Below, in pieces: positions 26,301 through 34,377 of a DNA stretch of 64,000 bases (its first letter is position 1; every line of letters starts with the position of its first letter). The DNA lies in NCBI GenBank assembly GCA_017654935.2, contig CM065704.1, positions 21,843,682 to 21,907,681 on the forward strand, in the 5' to 3' direction. The DNA comes from Phymorhynchus buccinoides. Lineage: Eukaryota; Mollusca; Gastropoda; Neogastropoda; Raphitomidae. Both the position numbers and the translations under genes were made by a program. The notes under the pieces are model-generated. The model saw only the letters and a list, made by a program, of their open reading frames with translations. It was not told where the DNA came from and did not search any database.

Positions 26301-29001
26301 TAGGGATTTTGTGTAGGCAGTGCCTGTTGTTTTCATGTACAGTGGAACCTCCCTTATAAGACCTTCAAAAATCAACCTAAATGAGTTCATGGGAGGGAGC
26401 TGTTAATGAGTTCATCATTTAATGATAGCACAATCTGTCTGTGGACCCCAGACTTAAGTCACGCTATGTAGGCAGTGCCTGTTGTTTCAGTTCCCCCTGG
26501 CCACAGCGGCGGAGGTGCACCCCCACCACCACCACCACAGCAACAAGCCCAGCAGCAGGACCCCGAAGCCCGTGCACTACCACCACCTGCAGGCCGAGAT
26601 CCACCACGACCCCCACCAACAGCCGCCCCCCGCAACCACGTCAGCAGCAGCCACGGACCCCCACCGATTCGACCTCCACGCAGAGCACGCCGCAGAGCCC
26701 CCCCACCTGCACCACCACCACTACCACAGCCCCAGGATGGAGGCGGGGTACCCTCCTCCGGAGCCTCACCCGCACGCGGATCTTCACCTGCGGGGGTTGA
26801 GGGGGGACGTGCATGCGGAGCCTCGCCTGGTGGAGGTGCATCGCGCACCGAGGGGGGGAGGGGAGGGGGTGCATCACAGGCACCAGGCCGACGTGCATCA
26901 TCCCCCAGACCCTCGCCTGATGGAGGGCCACGACCTTCACCTCATGGAGGGTCACGACCCCCGGATGATGGAAGGTCATGGTCACGACCCCCGGTTGATG
27001 GAAGGTCATGGTCACGACCCCCGGTTGATGGAAGGTCACGACCCTCGGATGATGGAAGGTCACGGCCACGACCCTCGGATGATGGAGGGTCATGGTCACG
27101 ACCCTCGGATGATGGAAGGTCATGGTCACGACCCCCGTATGATGGAGGGTCACATGATGGAAGGTCACGGTCACGACCCCCGGTTGATGGAAGGTCACGG
27201 TCACGACCCCCGGTTGATGGAGAGTCACGGGGAGCACCGGGCAGGGGAGATTCACCGGCAGAACCTGCGGGTGGAAATGCACGGGGGAGGTCCACGGGCA
27301 CGGGGGGACCTGGGGTCCCACGACCCACGGTCCCACCTCGCCGTGTACGACAGGGCAGGGGCAGGGGACGCGGGAAGCAGCTACGCACATCAGTACAGCC
27401 GGTGAGTGGCTGCAGGGGATTATTTTGGGTTGCTTTTGTTTTGCTTGTTGGAATGGTGATGTTCTGCTTTACTTTTGTGAGATTGTGTGCGTGTGTGACA
27501 ATGAACAATGTCTTTTATTGCCATTGGCAATAGCCCTCTATGAGATTGTGTGTGTGACAATGAACAATGAACAATGTTTTTTATTGCCATTAGCAATAGC
27601 CCTCTTGGCAAGGGGATTACAAGTTTGAACTAGTTATGATATGCGGCACAAAAAAGGAGAAAGAAATATGATAAATATTTTAAACAGATATGATAATAAT
27701 ACTAATATAACAATGTTTCTTGTCTTGGTTTCTATGCCCATGTGTATGACAAGTAATGTGGAAGGGCTGGCATTCCCAGCACTGCCTTACTTTACTGGCT
27801 TAAGTTTACAATGATGAAGACGCCAAGAAGTGTTTTATGTCTTGCTTTCAGGTAAAAATGTTACGCTGTTAGGATGTGATGGGCGGTTGAGCCTTAGGGC
27901 ATGTGCACATATTACTCAGAATCCCATCCACATTAAAACAAATCTGGAATTAAGAAACATGAAGGCTTAAGCACGTGTATGCAGAAATCCATTCATATAT
28001 TTTCCACATGGAAACCCACATACCCATTAACCCATCTGCATTTTCAGCATGGAAACCCACATACCCATTTACATATTCCGTGTATAATGTGCACATGCCC
28101 ATGCCCACGTGACAATCTTGAAATGACCCTTAGTAGTTGACAGGATTAAAAGCAACCACAATGTTAATGTTTTAGTGCGTCCCTACAATGTGAAAGGCAG
28201 TGTCAGTAAAGAGGAAGGAAAATGGGGTTTTATGTCCTCTCGGCTGTAAACAGCACATGTGGGACGAAAACTGTCAGCCAACCATGGTTGTCCATGGTTG
28301 AATTGTGAGGAGTGTTGCGCGGTGGTTGTCCATGGCTGAATTGTGAGGAGTGTTGCGCGGTGGTTGTCCATGGTTGAATTGTGAGGAGTGTTGCGCGGTG
28401 GTTGTCCATGGCTGAATTGTGAGGAGTGTTGCACGGTGGTTGTCCATGGCTGAATTGTGATGAGTGTTGCGCGGTGGTTGTCCATGGTTGAATTGTGATG
28501 AGTATTGCGCGGTGGTTGTCCATGGTTGAATTGTGATGAGTGTTGCGCGGTGGTTGTTTCAGGCCCAGCAGTCAGCAGAGCGAGGCCTACAGGAACAGCC
28601 CCTTCCCCAGCATCAGCAGCATGGGCAGCGACTCCGTCACCTACGCCCACCCCCACCCATCCTCCCACAGCTACCCCTCCCACTCCTCCCACACCCTCAC
28701 CGGCTACGACCCCCACCACCACCTCCTCCACCACCACCACCACCCTCACCACCACCACCCCCCACCCCCGCCGCAATCTCAAGCCCTTCCTCCTCCTCCT
28801 CCACCCCAGGACATTTACGAGTCTCAGTACGAGTCTCACTACGGAGAGAGCCGGAAGAGAGACTCCTTTGTGGAGAGGCAGCGGCAGTACTTTGACGAGG
28901 CGGCAGCCAGGGGCTACCAAGAGCCCCCGGCCCAACGGTCTAACTACGGCGCCACGTCCAGAGTGCAGCGATTCCCCGATTCTGGCTCCGCCAAAGTATG
29001 A
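1476..29001 (+). CDS. PARD3: PAR-3 polarity scaffold, C-terminal part (11 exons)
   Basis: PAR-3 (Bazooka) is a cortical scaffold that binds PAR-6 and atypical PKC and sets up apical-basal polarity. Exons seen: 1476-1588, 2500-2645, 3936-3977, 9778-9975, 13159-13431, 15134-15293, 18810-18968, 20550-20831, 21908-22139, 26491-27401, 28563-29001. They sum to 2955 nt and stay in one frame to a TGA at 28999. Recognition rests on family blocks in the right order: CR3 GFGRQSMSEKR, a basic RRAKSF patch, RRSSSVEDLSQ, CNESFRAAVDRSYD, MDTLEEE across an exon junction, a Lys-rich stretch followed by LGKGRKS, a Gln-rich coiled-coil-like segment, AERIQQLR, and a short C-terminal RVQRF. The N-terminal oligomerisation and PDZ domains lie upstream of the window. 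The last third (exons 8-11) is rich in Gln and His and diverges from vertebrate PARD3. Assignment to PAR-3 is firm; splice sites were chosen by eye. Confidence 0.93.
2500..2645 (+). CDS. PARD3: PAR-3 exon 2: CR3 aPKC-binding region
   Basis: The exon encodes FLREGFGRQSMSEKR, the conserved region 3 of PAR-3 that docks in the aPKC kinase domain. The serine codon at 2552-2554 corresponds to the aPKC target known as Ser827 in mammals and Ser980 in Bazooka. An F-x-R motif (FLR) sits nine residues before it, as in the mammalian inhibitory arm. Acceptor ctgtcag before 2500, donor AG|gtcagt after 2645; it ends in phase 1. Confidence 0.95.
3936..3977 (+). CDS. PARD3: PAR-3 microexon (42 nt, phase 1-1)
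   Basis: A 14-codon exon bounded by ttttcag and TCAG|gtattg encodes MMPVRRAKSFHVS. It aligns with the basic Ser/Lys patch (TRKSKSM) that follows CR3 in vertebrate PAR-3. Being a multiple of three with equal phases, it can be included or skipped without changing frame, so it is a likely cassette exon. RAKS fits a basophilic kinase site. Inclusion has not been tested. Confidence 0.7.
5390..5560 (-). repeat. Interspersed repeat with AGGTCA half-sites
   Basis: Reverse-oriented copy of the family seen at 61520-61870 and 62760-63050. It carries ggtcaaaggtcaaggtca at 5524, a DR1-like and a DR0 arrangement of the nuclear-receptor half-site AGGTCA. Confidence 0.6.
6613..7230. repeat. 41-bp minisatellite, ~15 copies
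   Basis: Unit begins gtgcattagtctatgtcttt and contains ttcatgt(t/c)tctatcatt. Successive starts at 6613 and 6654 give the period. Copies are nearly identical, differing mainly at one T/C site, so the array is young. Confidence 0.9.
9197..9680. repeat. 28-bp minisatellite upstream of PAR-3 exon 4
   Basis: Unit aggagttgtgagcatcggag plus actcagac, about 17 copies, with one rearranged copy near 9567. Ends about 100 bp before the exon-4 acceptor. Confidence 0.9.
9778..9975 (+). CDS. PARD3: PAR-3 exon 4
   Basis: Acceptor tgtgcag, donor A|gtacgt, 198 nt, phase 1 on both sides. It encodes SDRQLMREGTM, then GSMESLNTAGGGG, which resembles the SSLESLQTA block of vertebrate PAR-3, then a Pro/Ala-rich linker. 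A 28-bp tandem array ends about 100 bp before the acceptor. Confidence 0.88.
10096..10275. mobile_element. MITE with CAGTTGAACCTC ends, TA target site
   Basis: Left end CAGTTGAACCTC and right end GAGGTTCCACTG are near-inverted repeats flanked by TA. The ends resemble those of the MITE at 12961, so both probably use the same Tc1/mariner-type transposase. Confidence 0.7.
10676..12060. repeat. Minisatellite with poly-C tracts, ~19 copies
   Basis: Units of about 65-85 bp share CCAATGCACCTTAACCCAGG and acctatgcagctccctggac, then a C tract of 8 to about 27 bases of variable length. Long Pro-rich or Gly-rich open frames on both strands are side effects of the repeat. Repeated C runs could fold as i-motifs and the other strand as G-quadruplexes. 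Confidence 0.93.
12961..13120. mobile_element. MITE, 24-bp inverted ends, TA target
   Basis: A 160-bp element beginning CAGTGGAACCTCC and ending GGAGGTTCCACTG; the 24-bp ends differ at one base and are flanked by TA. Related copies lie at 26096 and 26340, with a partial one near 2005. Confidence 0.85.
13159..13431 (+). CDS. PARD3: PAR-3 exon 5: CNESFRAA block
   Basis: It encodes RRSSSVEDLSQ (similar to the KKSSSLESLQ phospho-region) and RACNESFRAAVDRSYD, the most distinctive C-terminal signature of PAR-3. The donor C|gtaggt is weak at position -1. The reading MDT|LEEE across the junction matches vertebrate METLEED and supports this donor over the gt four bases downstream. Confidence 0.95.
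14210..14425 (-). pseudogene. Non-LTR retroposon ORF2 C-terminal fragment
   Basis: On the - strand the frame reads SRTDYPNKSFFSKTVCDWNS and then SSTLSSFISKVLK. This resembles the SFFPRTIRDWN-LP end of jockey/CR1-type reverse transcriptase proteins. It is too short to be functional. Confidence 0.6.
14725..15085 (+). mobile_element. tRNA-derived SINE
   Basis: The head contains ggttcgaacgc at about 14775, matching the pol III B box. Then tgtgtccttgggaaagg and cgaggtcccgtttgcg follow, with a tail ending caaccgaatttcacagaaac and tgactagaaagtacc. Related pieces lie at 14610, 23535 and, reversed, 33860-34120. Confidence 0.75.
15134..15293 (+). CDS. PARD3: PAR-3 exon 6: acidic and lysine-rich block
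   Basis: The exon starts LEEESMESGSF and runs through a Ser-rich stretch to a basic run (SLKKKKGKEKK) and GLLGFLR. This matches the acidic-then-Lys-rich order of vertebrate PAR-3. Acceptor cgtgcag, donor TCG|gtaaga, ends in phase 2. Its 3' half and donor are duplicated twice in the following intron. Confidence 0.93.
15349..15580. repeat. Two decayed copies of PAR-3 exon 6 3' edge
   Basis: Positions 15349-15430 repeat caggactacaacagcct...ctggggttccttctgtaaga from exon 6 and its donor (15220-15300). A more decayed piece, gactacaacctcttcaagaa, starts near 15530. Both lie in the intron that follows exon 6. Confidence 0.88.
15640..16480 (+). pseudogene. 5'-truncated CR1/jockey-type retroposon
   Basis: Frames read VKNLGVTLDNTLSM, SLILSRFDYCNALLSGL, RIQNTAARLVL and, after a shift near 15960, DHVSPLLRSLHWLPV and LCYKSIHQAAPSYL. 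These are the thumb and C-terminal motifs of non-LTR reverse transcriptases. The 3' end reads gcgccgtataaata, common at the ends of such elements. Confidence 0.85.
16520..18055. repeat. 77-bp minisatellite carrying PAR-3 exon 7 splice acceptor
   Basis: Twenty copies of gctgggcaaattaggaat...gtgtgtctgtcgtgtag, most 73-77 bp. Each copy ends with tctgtc(c/g)tgtag followed by GCTGGGCAA, identical to the true exon-7 acceptor and first nine exon bases at 18801-18818. One further copy (18711-18809) lies past an inserted element and abuts the exon. Confidence 0.95.
18056..18710. mobile_element. TIR element with transposase fragment, inserted in minisatellite
   Basis: Perfect 16-bp inverted ends (CAGAGCTTAATCTAGA) flanked by CTGCAG on both sides. 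The target is a palindrome, so the duplication could be 2, 4 or 6 bp. Inside, codons read MKRAGTLFDFDFHGGK, EEKASTSKTSEKN and HRFQNDWLKKWP, resembling N-termini of hAT-like or domesticated transposases. No full transposase is present. Confidence 0.8.
18711..18809. repeat. Last minisatellite unit before exon 7
   Basis: Separated from the main array by the inserted element. It has its own acceptor-like gtgaag before 18735. The 75 bases from there to exon 7 are open and in frame. Confidence 0.9.
18810..18968 (+). CDS. PARD3: PAR-3 exon 7
   Basis: Starts RLGKGRKSTEDIGHSQ, matching FRFGKHRKDDK of vertebrates, then an Arg/Ser-rich segment and a His/Gln-rich tail. Acceptor gtcctgtag|GCTGGGC, donor GG|gtgggt; phase 2 to phase 2. 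The acceptor and the first nine exon bases form the end of a 77-bp minisatellite unit repeated 21 times upstream. Confidence 0.93.
19115..20125. mobile_element. Split MITE-like element with 'TATAAGGC' ends
   Basis: Left end taccgtatttttctaactat and aaggc; right end gccttataatcagaaaaata and cag. The ends are near-inverted. The interior is expanded by microsatellites and other repeats. A compact relative lies at 34222-34377. Confidence 0.5.
19507..19580. repeat. (CT)n tract
   Basis: About 37 CT dinucleotides, uninterrupted. Confidence 0.97.
20230..20515. repeat. 33-bp minisatellite upstream of PAR-3 exon 8
   Basis: Unit accttctggctttcaccaga plus gaacaatgatagt, about 8 copies. Because 33 is a multiple of three it reads as VPSGFHQRTMI repeats that run open into exon 8, but a normal acceptor separates them. 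Confidence 0.9.
20550..20831 (+). CDS. PARD3: PAR-3 exon 8: glutamine-rich helix
   Basis: Encodes SHLNEQYRRIQEQQQRQLQ and a long Gln/His/Leu run, in the place of the charged coiled coil of vertebrate PAR-3, then a Ser-rich tail. Acceptor ccctccag followed by another cag (a NAGNAG site), donor AA|gtaagt. The other reading frames meet stops, which fixes the phase at 2. Confidence 0.9.
20832..21907. other. PAR-3 intron 8
   Basis: TG-rich start (20838-21010), then the interspersed repeat described at 21080. A short (ATT)n run precedes the exon-9 acceptor. Confidence 0.5.
21080..21770. repeat. Interspersed repeat with GGTAACGCC units and AGGTCA sites
   Basis: Starts ctagcgcaacgcc with several tandem gtaccggtaacgcc units, then tgaccttgaccttgacctt at 21275, C-rich and CA-rich stretches, and ends tttcgaaaatatatataaga. 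A second member is at 24300-25085. Confidence 0.7.
21908..22139 (+). CDS. PARD3: PAR-3 exon 9: RIQQLR block
   Basis: A Gly-rich start leads to SSRAERIQQLRMQHQQQ and QNMQDDERR, aligned with DRIQRLRQEFQQ...EDRR of vertebrates. Acceptor ctacgcag, donor AGG|gtgagt, ends in phase 0. The first 30 codons are also open in another frame that reads VYALVKE (see findings). Confidence 0.9.
23213..23305. repeat. (CT)n tract, ~46 units
   Basis: Uninterrupted CT dinucleotides followed by CA-rich sequence. Confidence 0.97.
23535..23640 (+). mobile_element. SINE 3' part
   Basis: gggtggcgcgcctctggctg, gagcaacccgaatttcacag and ctagaaagtacc match the tail of the SINE at 14725. Confidence 0.7.
24300..25085. repeat. 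Interspersed repeat with GGTAACGCC and 'cagcaaatttgaagcgatt' units
   Basis: Starts ctagcgcaacgccgagtacc. It then has four copies of a block with aaatttgaagcgatt and ggcggagttataaggcccgt, a (CA)n run and a gacggacag end. Same family as 21080-21770; block sequence also appears near 52440. Confidence 0.7.
26096..26279. mobile_element. MITE copy, left end decayed
   Basis: acctcccttataagaccttc at the left and ggaggttccactg at the right match the MITE at 12961; a G tract lies at 26245. The first CAGTGG is lost. Confidence 0.8.
26340..26400. mobile_element. MITE left-end fragment
   Basis: Starts CAGTGGAACCTCCC and matches the first ~60 bp of the family, then breaks off. Confidence 0.75.
26491..27401 (+). 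CDS. PARD3: PAR-3 exon 10: His-rich with coding repeats
   Basis: A 911-nt exon from FPLATAAEVH to HQYSR. It is very rich in His, Pro and Arg and contains about 12 tandem copies of a MEGH(GH)DPR unit (26893-27235). Acceptor gttgtttcag, donor CG|gtgagt, phase 0 to 2. It shares no visible motif with vertebrate PAR-3; membership rests on phase and position. Confidence 0.85.
26893..27235 (+). repeat. Coding minisatellite in PAR-3 exon 10
   Basis: Eleven MEGH units and one MESH, mostly as MEGHGHDPR(M/L) (30 bp) or MEGHDPR(M/L) (24 bp). Insertions and losses are in multiples of three, so the frame is kept, unlike the intronic arrays. Confidence 0.92.
27402..28562. other. PAR-3 intron 10
   Basis: A duplicated segment with gacaatgaacaatg and ttattgccatt(g/a)gcaatagc (27490-27605), which also resembles 19140-19200. 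The rest is unremarkable until the 38-bp array. Confidence 0.5.
28285..28560. repeat. 38-bp minisatellite abutting PAR-3 terminal exon
   Basis: Unit tggttgtccatggttgaatt plus gtgaggagtgttgcgcgg, about 7 copies. The last partial copy runs tggttgtttcag straight into the exon-11 acceptor. Confidence 0.92.
28563..29001 (+). CDS. PARD3: PAR-3 terminal exon and stop
   Basis: Encodes RPSSQQSEAYRNSPFPS, a His/Pro tract, DIYESQYESHYGESRKRD and a C-terminus RVQRFPDSGSAKV, followed by TGA at 28999. The end resembles the short QVARLNRLQ tail of vertebrate PAR-3. The acceptor gttgtttcag lies at the very end of a 38-bp tandem array. Confidence 0.9.
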
Positions 29002-29747
29002 CAGGACCAGCGGGGGACGCTTGTCTAAAGTCATGCCTTACAGAGTGAGGCAAATTTAGAGACAAAACAAGCGTCTAAATTTACAGCTAGTTGATGGATG
29101 TAAACGTAAAGACCAAACAAGGGTCTAAGATTACATGGAGTTGATGTACGTGAAATTAAAGATGACACATGCAGCAGACGCATTCAGCAAGTTCGTAGCA
29201 ACAATAATACTCATAGCAAATCCTAAGGCCAGAACTACATTTCTAGGTTAAGTGTTTACTGCGCAAATGCACTCCAAGTTAAGATGGATTAATTAATTAC
29301 TGGTTGGACGCACACTTTATCCCAAGAAAGACGGGCAGTCTGGAGTTTGACGACAACAGGTACCTTTCATAGTTATTTCAGCTTCAACATGACGTTTCCA
29401 CCCTGCGTTTTTCATTCCATTTTACTGCTCACACATTGTTGCTGGGCCGCTCAGTAATGTGGGACCATGTGGCAGATAAAGAGCTGAGGCAGCAGCTGGA
29501 TCTGCTTGCTTTGTGTAGTTTTTCGTCCAAACGCTATCAGTAAAAAGTCTCCTTGACTTAATAGACTAGAGATTTTGTTTTTTTAAAGAATGACAACTAA
29601 TCAAAAATGCCCAGTGGCTCTATTTTATTATTATTACAGATGGTTTAGCTGGACAGAGGGTTCTGTGCTGCTCAGTTGTTCGGCATTTATTTGATGGGGT
29701 GTAGTACCAAAGGATGTAAATTATTATGCGTCCAGCTCTTTAAAAAT

Positions 29748-29753
29748 AATAAA
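29748..29753 (+). terminator. Candidate poly(A) signal, PAR-3
   Basis: AATAAA about 750 bases after the stop codon, in AT-rich sequence. It is the first canonical signal after the stop, but others follow. Confidence 0.35.
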
Positions 29754-32659
29754 ACAAAAACACTGACATCGACAAATCAACTACAACATATATGACCTCA
29801 CAACTACTTGGCGTGGCCAACCGATTGGTGTGCACCACAGGGACCAATGAAATAGGATGTGTGGATGTTGGGTTTTCGACTAAGGCTCCTTAAAATGGAA
29901 ACCATACCAGAACTCTACCTTTCAGCAGGGTAGTTCTTCAAGAGTGGTCCAAGTCATTTGTTTCGTGTGTTGTTGTTTTTTAACATTTTGTGACTGGTGT
30001 TGAATAGAGTTCCTACTTTTCTACTGATATTGTTATTTAAACAGTTCATTATATATATAAATACTGTGTGAGTGGCTCGTTACAAATGTGTCCTGGCTCA
30101 TTGTTTATGTGTATTGTTTATGTATATCTAAGTGCATATATTCTAAGGTAAAAAGCAAAGGAGAAAATGGTAGCATTCCCATATTCCTTCCTGCTTGATT
30201 CCAGTATGTATTATAGTAAAGCATTGATTGAGTATAAAGTATGTTTATTAGAACTTGTAGTTGTATATATTTTGAAGTATATGAAAACTTTATGACTTTT
30301 CTGGTGTAATCACAGCGCATTATTCTCAAGTGCATGAAACGATATAACCCATAAATATTTTCAAATAATTGAAAATAATGATGTGAATGCCCTCGAGTGC
30401 GTGAAAGGACAACCCATGAATCTTTTCAGTAAGTAATAATGCGAATGTCTAAAGCAAATTAAGTCTGTGTTGAATAGTTGATGGCACTCTTACTTTTTGC
30501 ATATGAATCAAAACTTTTTCGTTTGTTTTGTTTCGTTTTATATATCAAAATGGTTAGCAGAATTAGCAGTGTTGAAGACATGACGAGCAGCTCCTGGTGG
30601 CAATAAATGGCAAACGTTTACGAATGTGGATAATGGTGCCCGCGCTCATTGTAACTCGTTGATTCTCTCTTTAGTTAAGTGTTCGTGCTGATGTAAAGAA
30701 GCTAAAAGAGAAGGAATGTCGTGTCAATTATGGCTTATCACTGCACAGTGTCTATGTGTTTTTGTTCACACAAACAAAAAAGTTGCATCGATGTGAAAAG
30801 AAGACGCCTTCGTAAAACAGTATTGCACAACACCAAAGCCAAAATGTAGCAAAATGTGTGTATATTTTGTGTGGTTCTTATGAGTCCATAAAAATATACA
30901 AAATTTGTGAGTTGAAATCAGCGCTTGCTTACAGTATGAGGATTCACAATTATTGTCAGAAGTGGCGTCTGCAAAGTATTTATCCTGATCCTGATTCACG
31001 CACACACATTGCAAATTGTTGTAACTGCCACTTGTGTAAGTTTTTTTAAGGTATTTCGCATCACCCAGACGACACTCTTATTAGAGAAGAAAATTTGGTA
31101 ATGTTTCTTCTTTTTTTGTGTGAAAATTATGCAAAAAGTATTAAAATACACTGTACGGGGAAAAAAAGTAAATAAAAAATGTAAGGAAGTAGGGAAGATT
31201 TAAAAAAAAAAGCATTGAAGAGAAATATTTCATTACAGAGAGTGCCCTGTATACAGTTTGAATTCTGAGGTGTTTTTTTATAGATTGTGTTGTGTCAAAA
31301 TGTGTGATAGATTTGATGCATTGGAATGTGCATGTTGGCATGTTCACTTCTTATTGACTGTGGATGATGGAATGGAATGCGCAAGCAAAAGGATAGTTAA
31401 TTGGTGACGAAAAGGAGAATATGTACATAATTAAGCTGGGCATTCTCTTACAATGTATGTTTTGACTGATAAATGATGTGGGGGTTTTATTTAATCTGTA
31501 TATCTGTCTTTTAAATAGACGTTCAAACATGGTGCTCTCTCGACGTGGACGTGGATACTATTAATACTGAAGAAAGTATTGAAAACTAATGCACAGTATG
31601 TCCCCATCTGGGTGCTACATAGTAGATGGGAAAGCCTGCCCTGCTGTCACATGATGGCTTCACTGTTCATTGCTTTGGTGTGTGCCTATTGCAGGCGTGT
31701 CAAAACCCATTCTGTCTGTGTTCTCACACTATGTGACAGTATCTTAAAACCCTTGTGTGTTTGTGTGTGTGTGAGTTCTCACACAGTCTGAGATTGTGTT
31801 AAAAGGTTTGTGTATGCGTCGCGTGTGGTTGTAAGTGGACATGAGAATCATGTTCAAGCACATTTGTGTGTGTGTGGATGTACATGTCAAAACCATTCTT
31901 GTGTGCATGTGTATTTTGTGGCAAAATATCATCCATTGTGTGAACGTACGTATGTGTAATAAGCAACATCAGATATGTGTGTGTGTATATAGTATGCATT
32001 TCGACTGGTGTTTTTCACAGCCTTCGTATTGGTTGTTATTTGTGCCTGTACAAATAAGCAACACAAACGCAAATAATGGGACTGTGTTTAAAAACGACCA
32101 CAACAAAGTCAAGAAGGGTTGTATAAAATTACAAATGTAAGCATTGCGATTATCATGCAGTTCTGTTCTCTTCCCGTCTGCTTGTTTTTCACACACTAAT
32201 ATGACGCAGATTGATGAAATGCTGTTCAATTGCACTTTCTTTTTTCTCCCCTCATCGTTGTATCGGTGTTTTTGTAATTTGTCTCCTGTCTATCTGCGCT
32301 CCTGTTTAGATAATGTCTTGATATGTCTATGTAAATCAAAACTGGAATGGTGTTTTTGGCAGCCAGGGTCGAATTTCGTTGTACTCTTCAAGTGCGACCA
32401 GTTAATGTTATGTGTGCGTGTGCAAGGGCGAGAAGATTTTGATTTTGATTTTAATCTAAACCAACTACCCTACCATTCTTTTTTCTTCTTAGATTTGTTT
32501 TTGTTCTACTGTTTTTATTAATCTTATCAATTCCTTGATCATCTGTATAACTTTTTCATCCCCTCCTTTCACTTCAGTGTGTGTGTGTGTGAAAAACTTT
32601 GAATTAGTTGTATTTCTGTGTTGTTGACATTCCCCTGTACAGATGGTGAGGAATTTGTT

Positions 32660-32935
32660 GGAGCGGCAGGAATTGTACAGCTGTTGGATCGGCATGTAGA
32701 CTGAAGGCTGGCAGGAATTGTACAGCTGGTTGTTGGACCGGCATGTAGACTGAAGGCTGGCAGGAATTGTACAGCTGGTTGTTGGACCGGCATGTAGACT
32801 GAAGGCCGACAGGAATTGTACAGCTGGTTGTTGGACCGGCATGTAGACTGAAGGCTGGCAGGAATTGTACAGCTGGTTGTTGGACCGGCATGTAGACTGA
32901 AGGCCGACAGGAATTGTACAGCTGGTTGTGGCAGA
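32660..32935. repeat. 49-bp minisatellite, ~5-6 copies
   Basis: Unit ggcaggaattgtacagctgg plus ttgttggaccggcatgtagactgaaggct split over two pieces. Copies alternate aaggctggc and aaggccgac, a two-unit pattern. Confidence 0.9.
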
Positions 32936-33859
32936 AGCAAGAGAGAGGGTTGACACTCGAGTGCTGTAATGTTAAAAACCTGCTGAGTAGGTGAACAAAG
33001 TACCCTATTGTACAAGGCACATCTTATTTTCATAGTTTCTTACTATATGAATGGTCATATTTTAAGGCACAAGGCTCTAAGGATGTATGCACATATACGC
33101 GGAAACATGCGCACATCCCGTCCGCAAATGAAGTAAAAGAAAGTAAGAAATGAGCGGATGGGACATGTGGATGGTGTTTTACACTCCTCCTTATTTCTGA
33201 CTTCACTTTGTTTTGCGGATTGTGTATGGCTATCCGTATTAAATTTGCATGTGTAAGTGCACACGGAAACAAAGTATCACCTTGTAGTCCGTAAAATATG
33301 GTACTGGATTGTGGGTTGTCCCAGACTGCTCAAAGAATAACCACTGGTGTGGGCTTTTTGTGTGTGCGATTGGAATACATAGCTGCTGGACTTGAACACC
33401 AATGTGTGGATTGAGAAGAAAGATATTTGATGTCGGATGCATCAGTGTGTATGGATTTCGGTAGGTCGTTTCAGTGTGAAAGTCCATGTCAGATTTGGTG
33501 AACCCTGCTAAAGTCATTGCTCCTGTGGATGCTCAAGGTGTGTGGCCAGCCAATAAAGTGAAAGTGAGAAGTGGTCGCCTCATTTAGCAAAGTTATTCCG
33601 CATGGGGGAGGATGTGGCTTGGCCAAAAGATATATCCCTCATTTTACACAAAAGGCTAGGAATTGATTTTGATTAGATATTTGATTGTGTAGGATAAGGT
33701 TATCAGCCAAACTACATTCCATCTTATTTCAAATTTGTTTTCCGAATTGAACTGAATTGAATTGTTCATAACGAGTGTATTTCATTAGTCTCTGAGATGC
33801 TGTTTTTTGTGCATACATGCTTGTGCCAGCAGAAGCACAGGTATTAGGGTATAGGTATT

Positions 33860-34120
33860 AGGTAATTTATAGTCACAGAGGCGTCTGTGAAATTCAGGTT
33901 GCTCCCACCTGGAGAGCGCGTCGCAGCCAGAGGCGCGCCACCCATTTTCTTTTCTTTTTTTGGGCATGCGATTTTTGTGTGACTGGGGGGGGGGGGGGGG
34001 GGGGGGTAAATTTTGACCAAATGACAACTTTTTCATTGCCACTGGGTGTAGCGTATGCTAAGTGCATGGGCACACGGGACCTCGGTTTATAGTCTCATCC
34101 ACAGGATGAGTTTTGAACGT
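33860..34120 (-). mobile_element. SINE copy, reverse strand
   Basis: Reading the - strand: gaggtcccgtgtgcccat, a C tract, gggtggcgcgcctctggctg, gagcaacctgaatttcacag, tgactataaattacc. Same family as 14725. Confidence 0.75.
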
Positions 34121-34221
34121 AACTTGTTAGGGAAAAAACCAACCCTAATTCATGAACAAGCGTGTAGTAGTAGTGGTTGCACTGACTAATGTAATATTCT
34201 GCCAGTGAATGCACCATGTTT

Positions 34222-34377
34222 GACGGACTGTAAGGCACACACTATTATAAGGCGCACACCCCAATTTCAGATGTTGTTATAGCGGTGTCTTACTACGTCA
34301 TTAGTCATGCATTATAAGGTGCAGGGTCTCAGTCGGGGGGGGGGGGGGAAATATGGCCTTATAATCCGTAAAATACC
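34222..34377. mobile_element. MITE-like element with TATAAGGC ends
   Basis: Left gacggactgtaaggcacac; right ggccttataatccgtaaaat. The ends are near-inverted and a G tract lies inside. Confidence 0.6.

Larger units (their letters stand above)
22140..26490. other. PAR-3 intron 9
   Basis: Contains a long (CT)n tract, a SINE piece, a GGTAACGCC-type repeat and a segmental triplication with MITEs near its 3' end. No exon was seen between 22140 and 26490. Confidence 0.5.
25975..26490. repeat. Triplicated segment containing PAR-3 exon 10 acceptor region
   Basis: Three copies of ccagact(c/t)a...aggcagtgcctg(c/t)tgtt occur near 26000-26042, 26291-26333 and 26448-26490. The third is the true polypyrimidine tract and acceptor of exon 10. 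MITE copies lie between them. Confidence 0.8.

Noticed and set aside
26475..27533. Long open frames in other frames and antisense across PAR-3 exon 10
   Set aside because: They arise from the 30-bp repeat and high GC. Only one frame joins the neighbouring exons.
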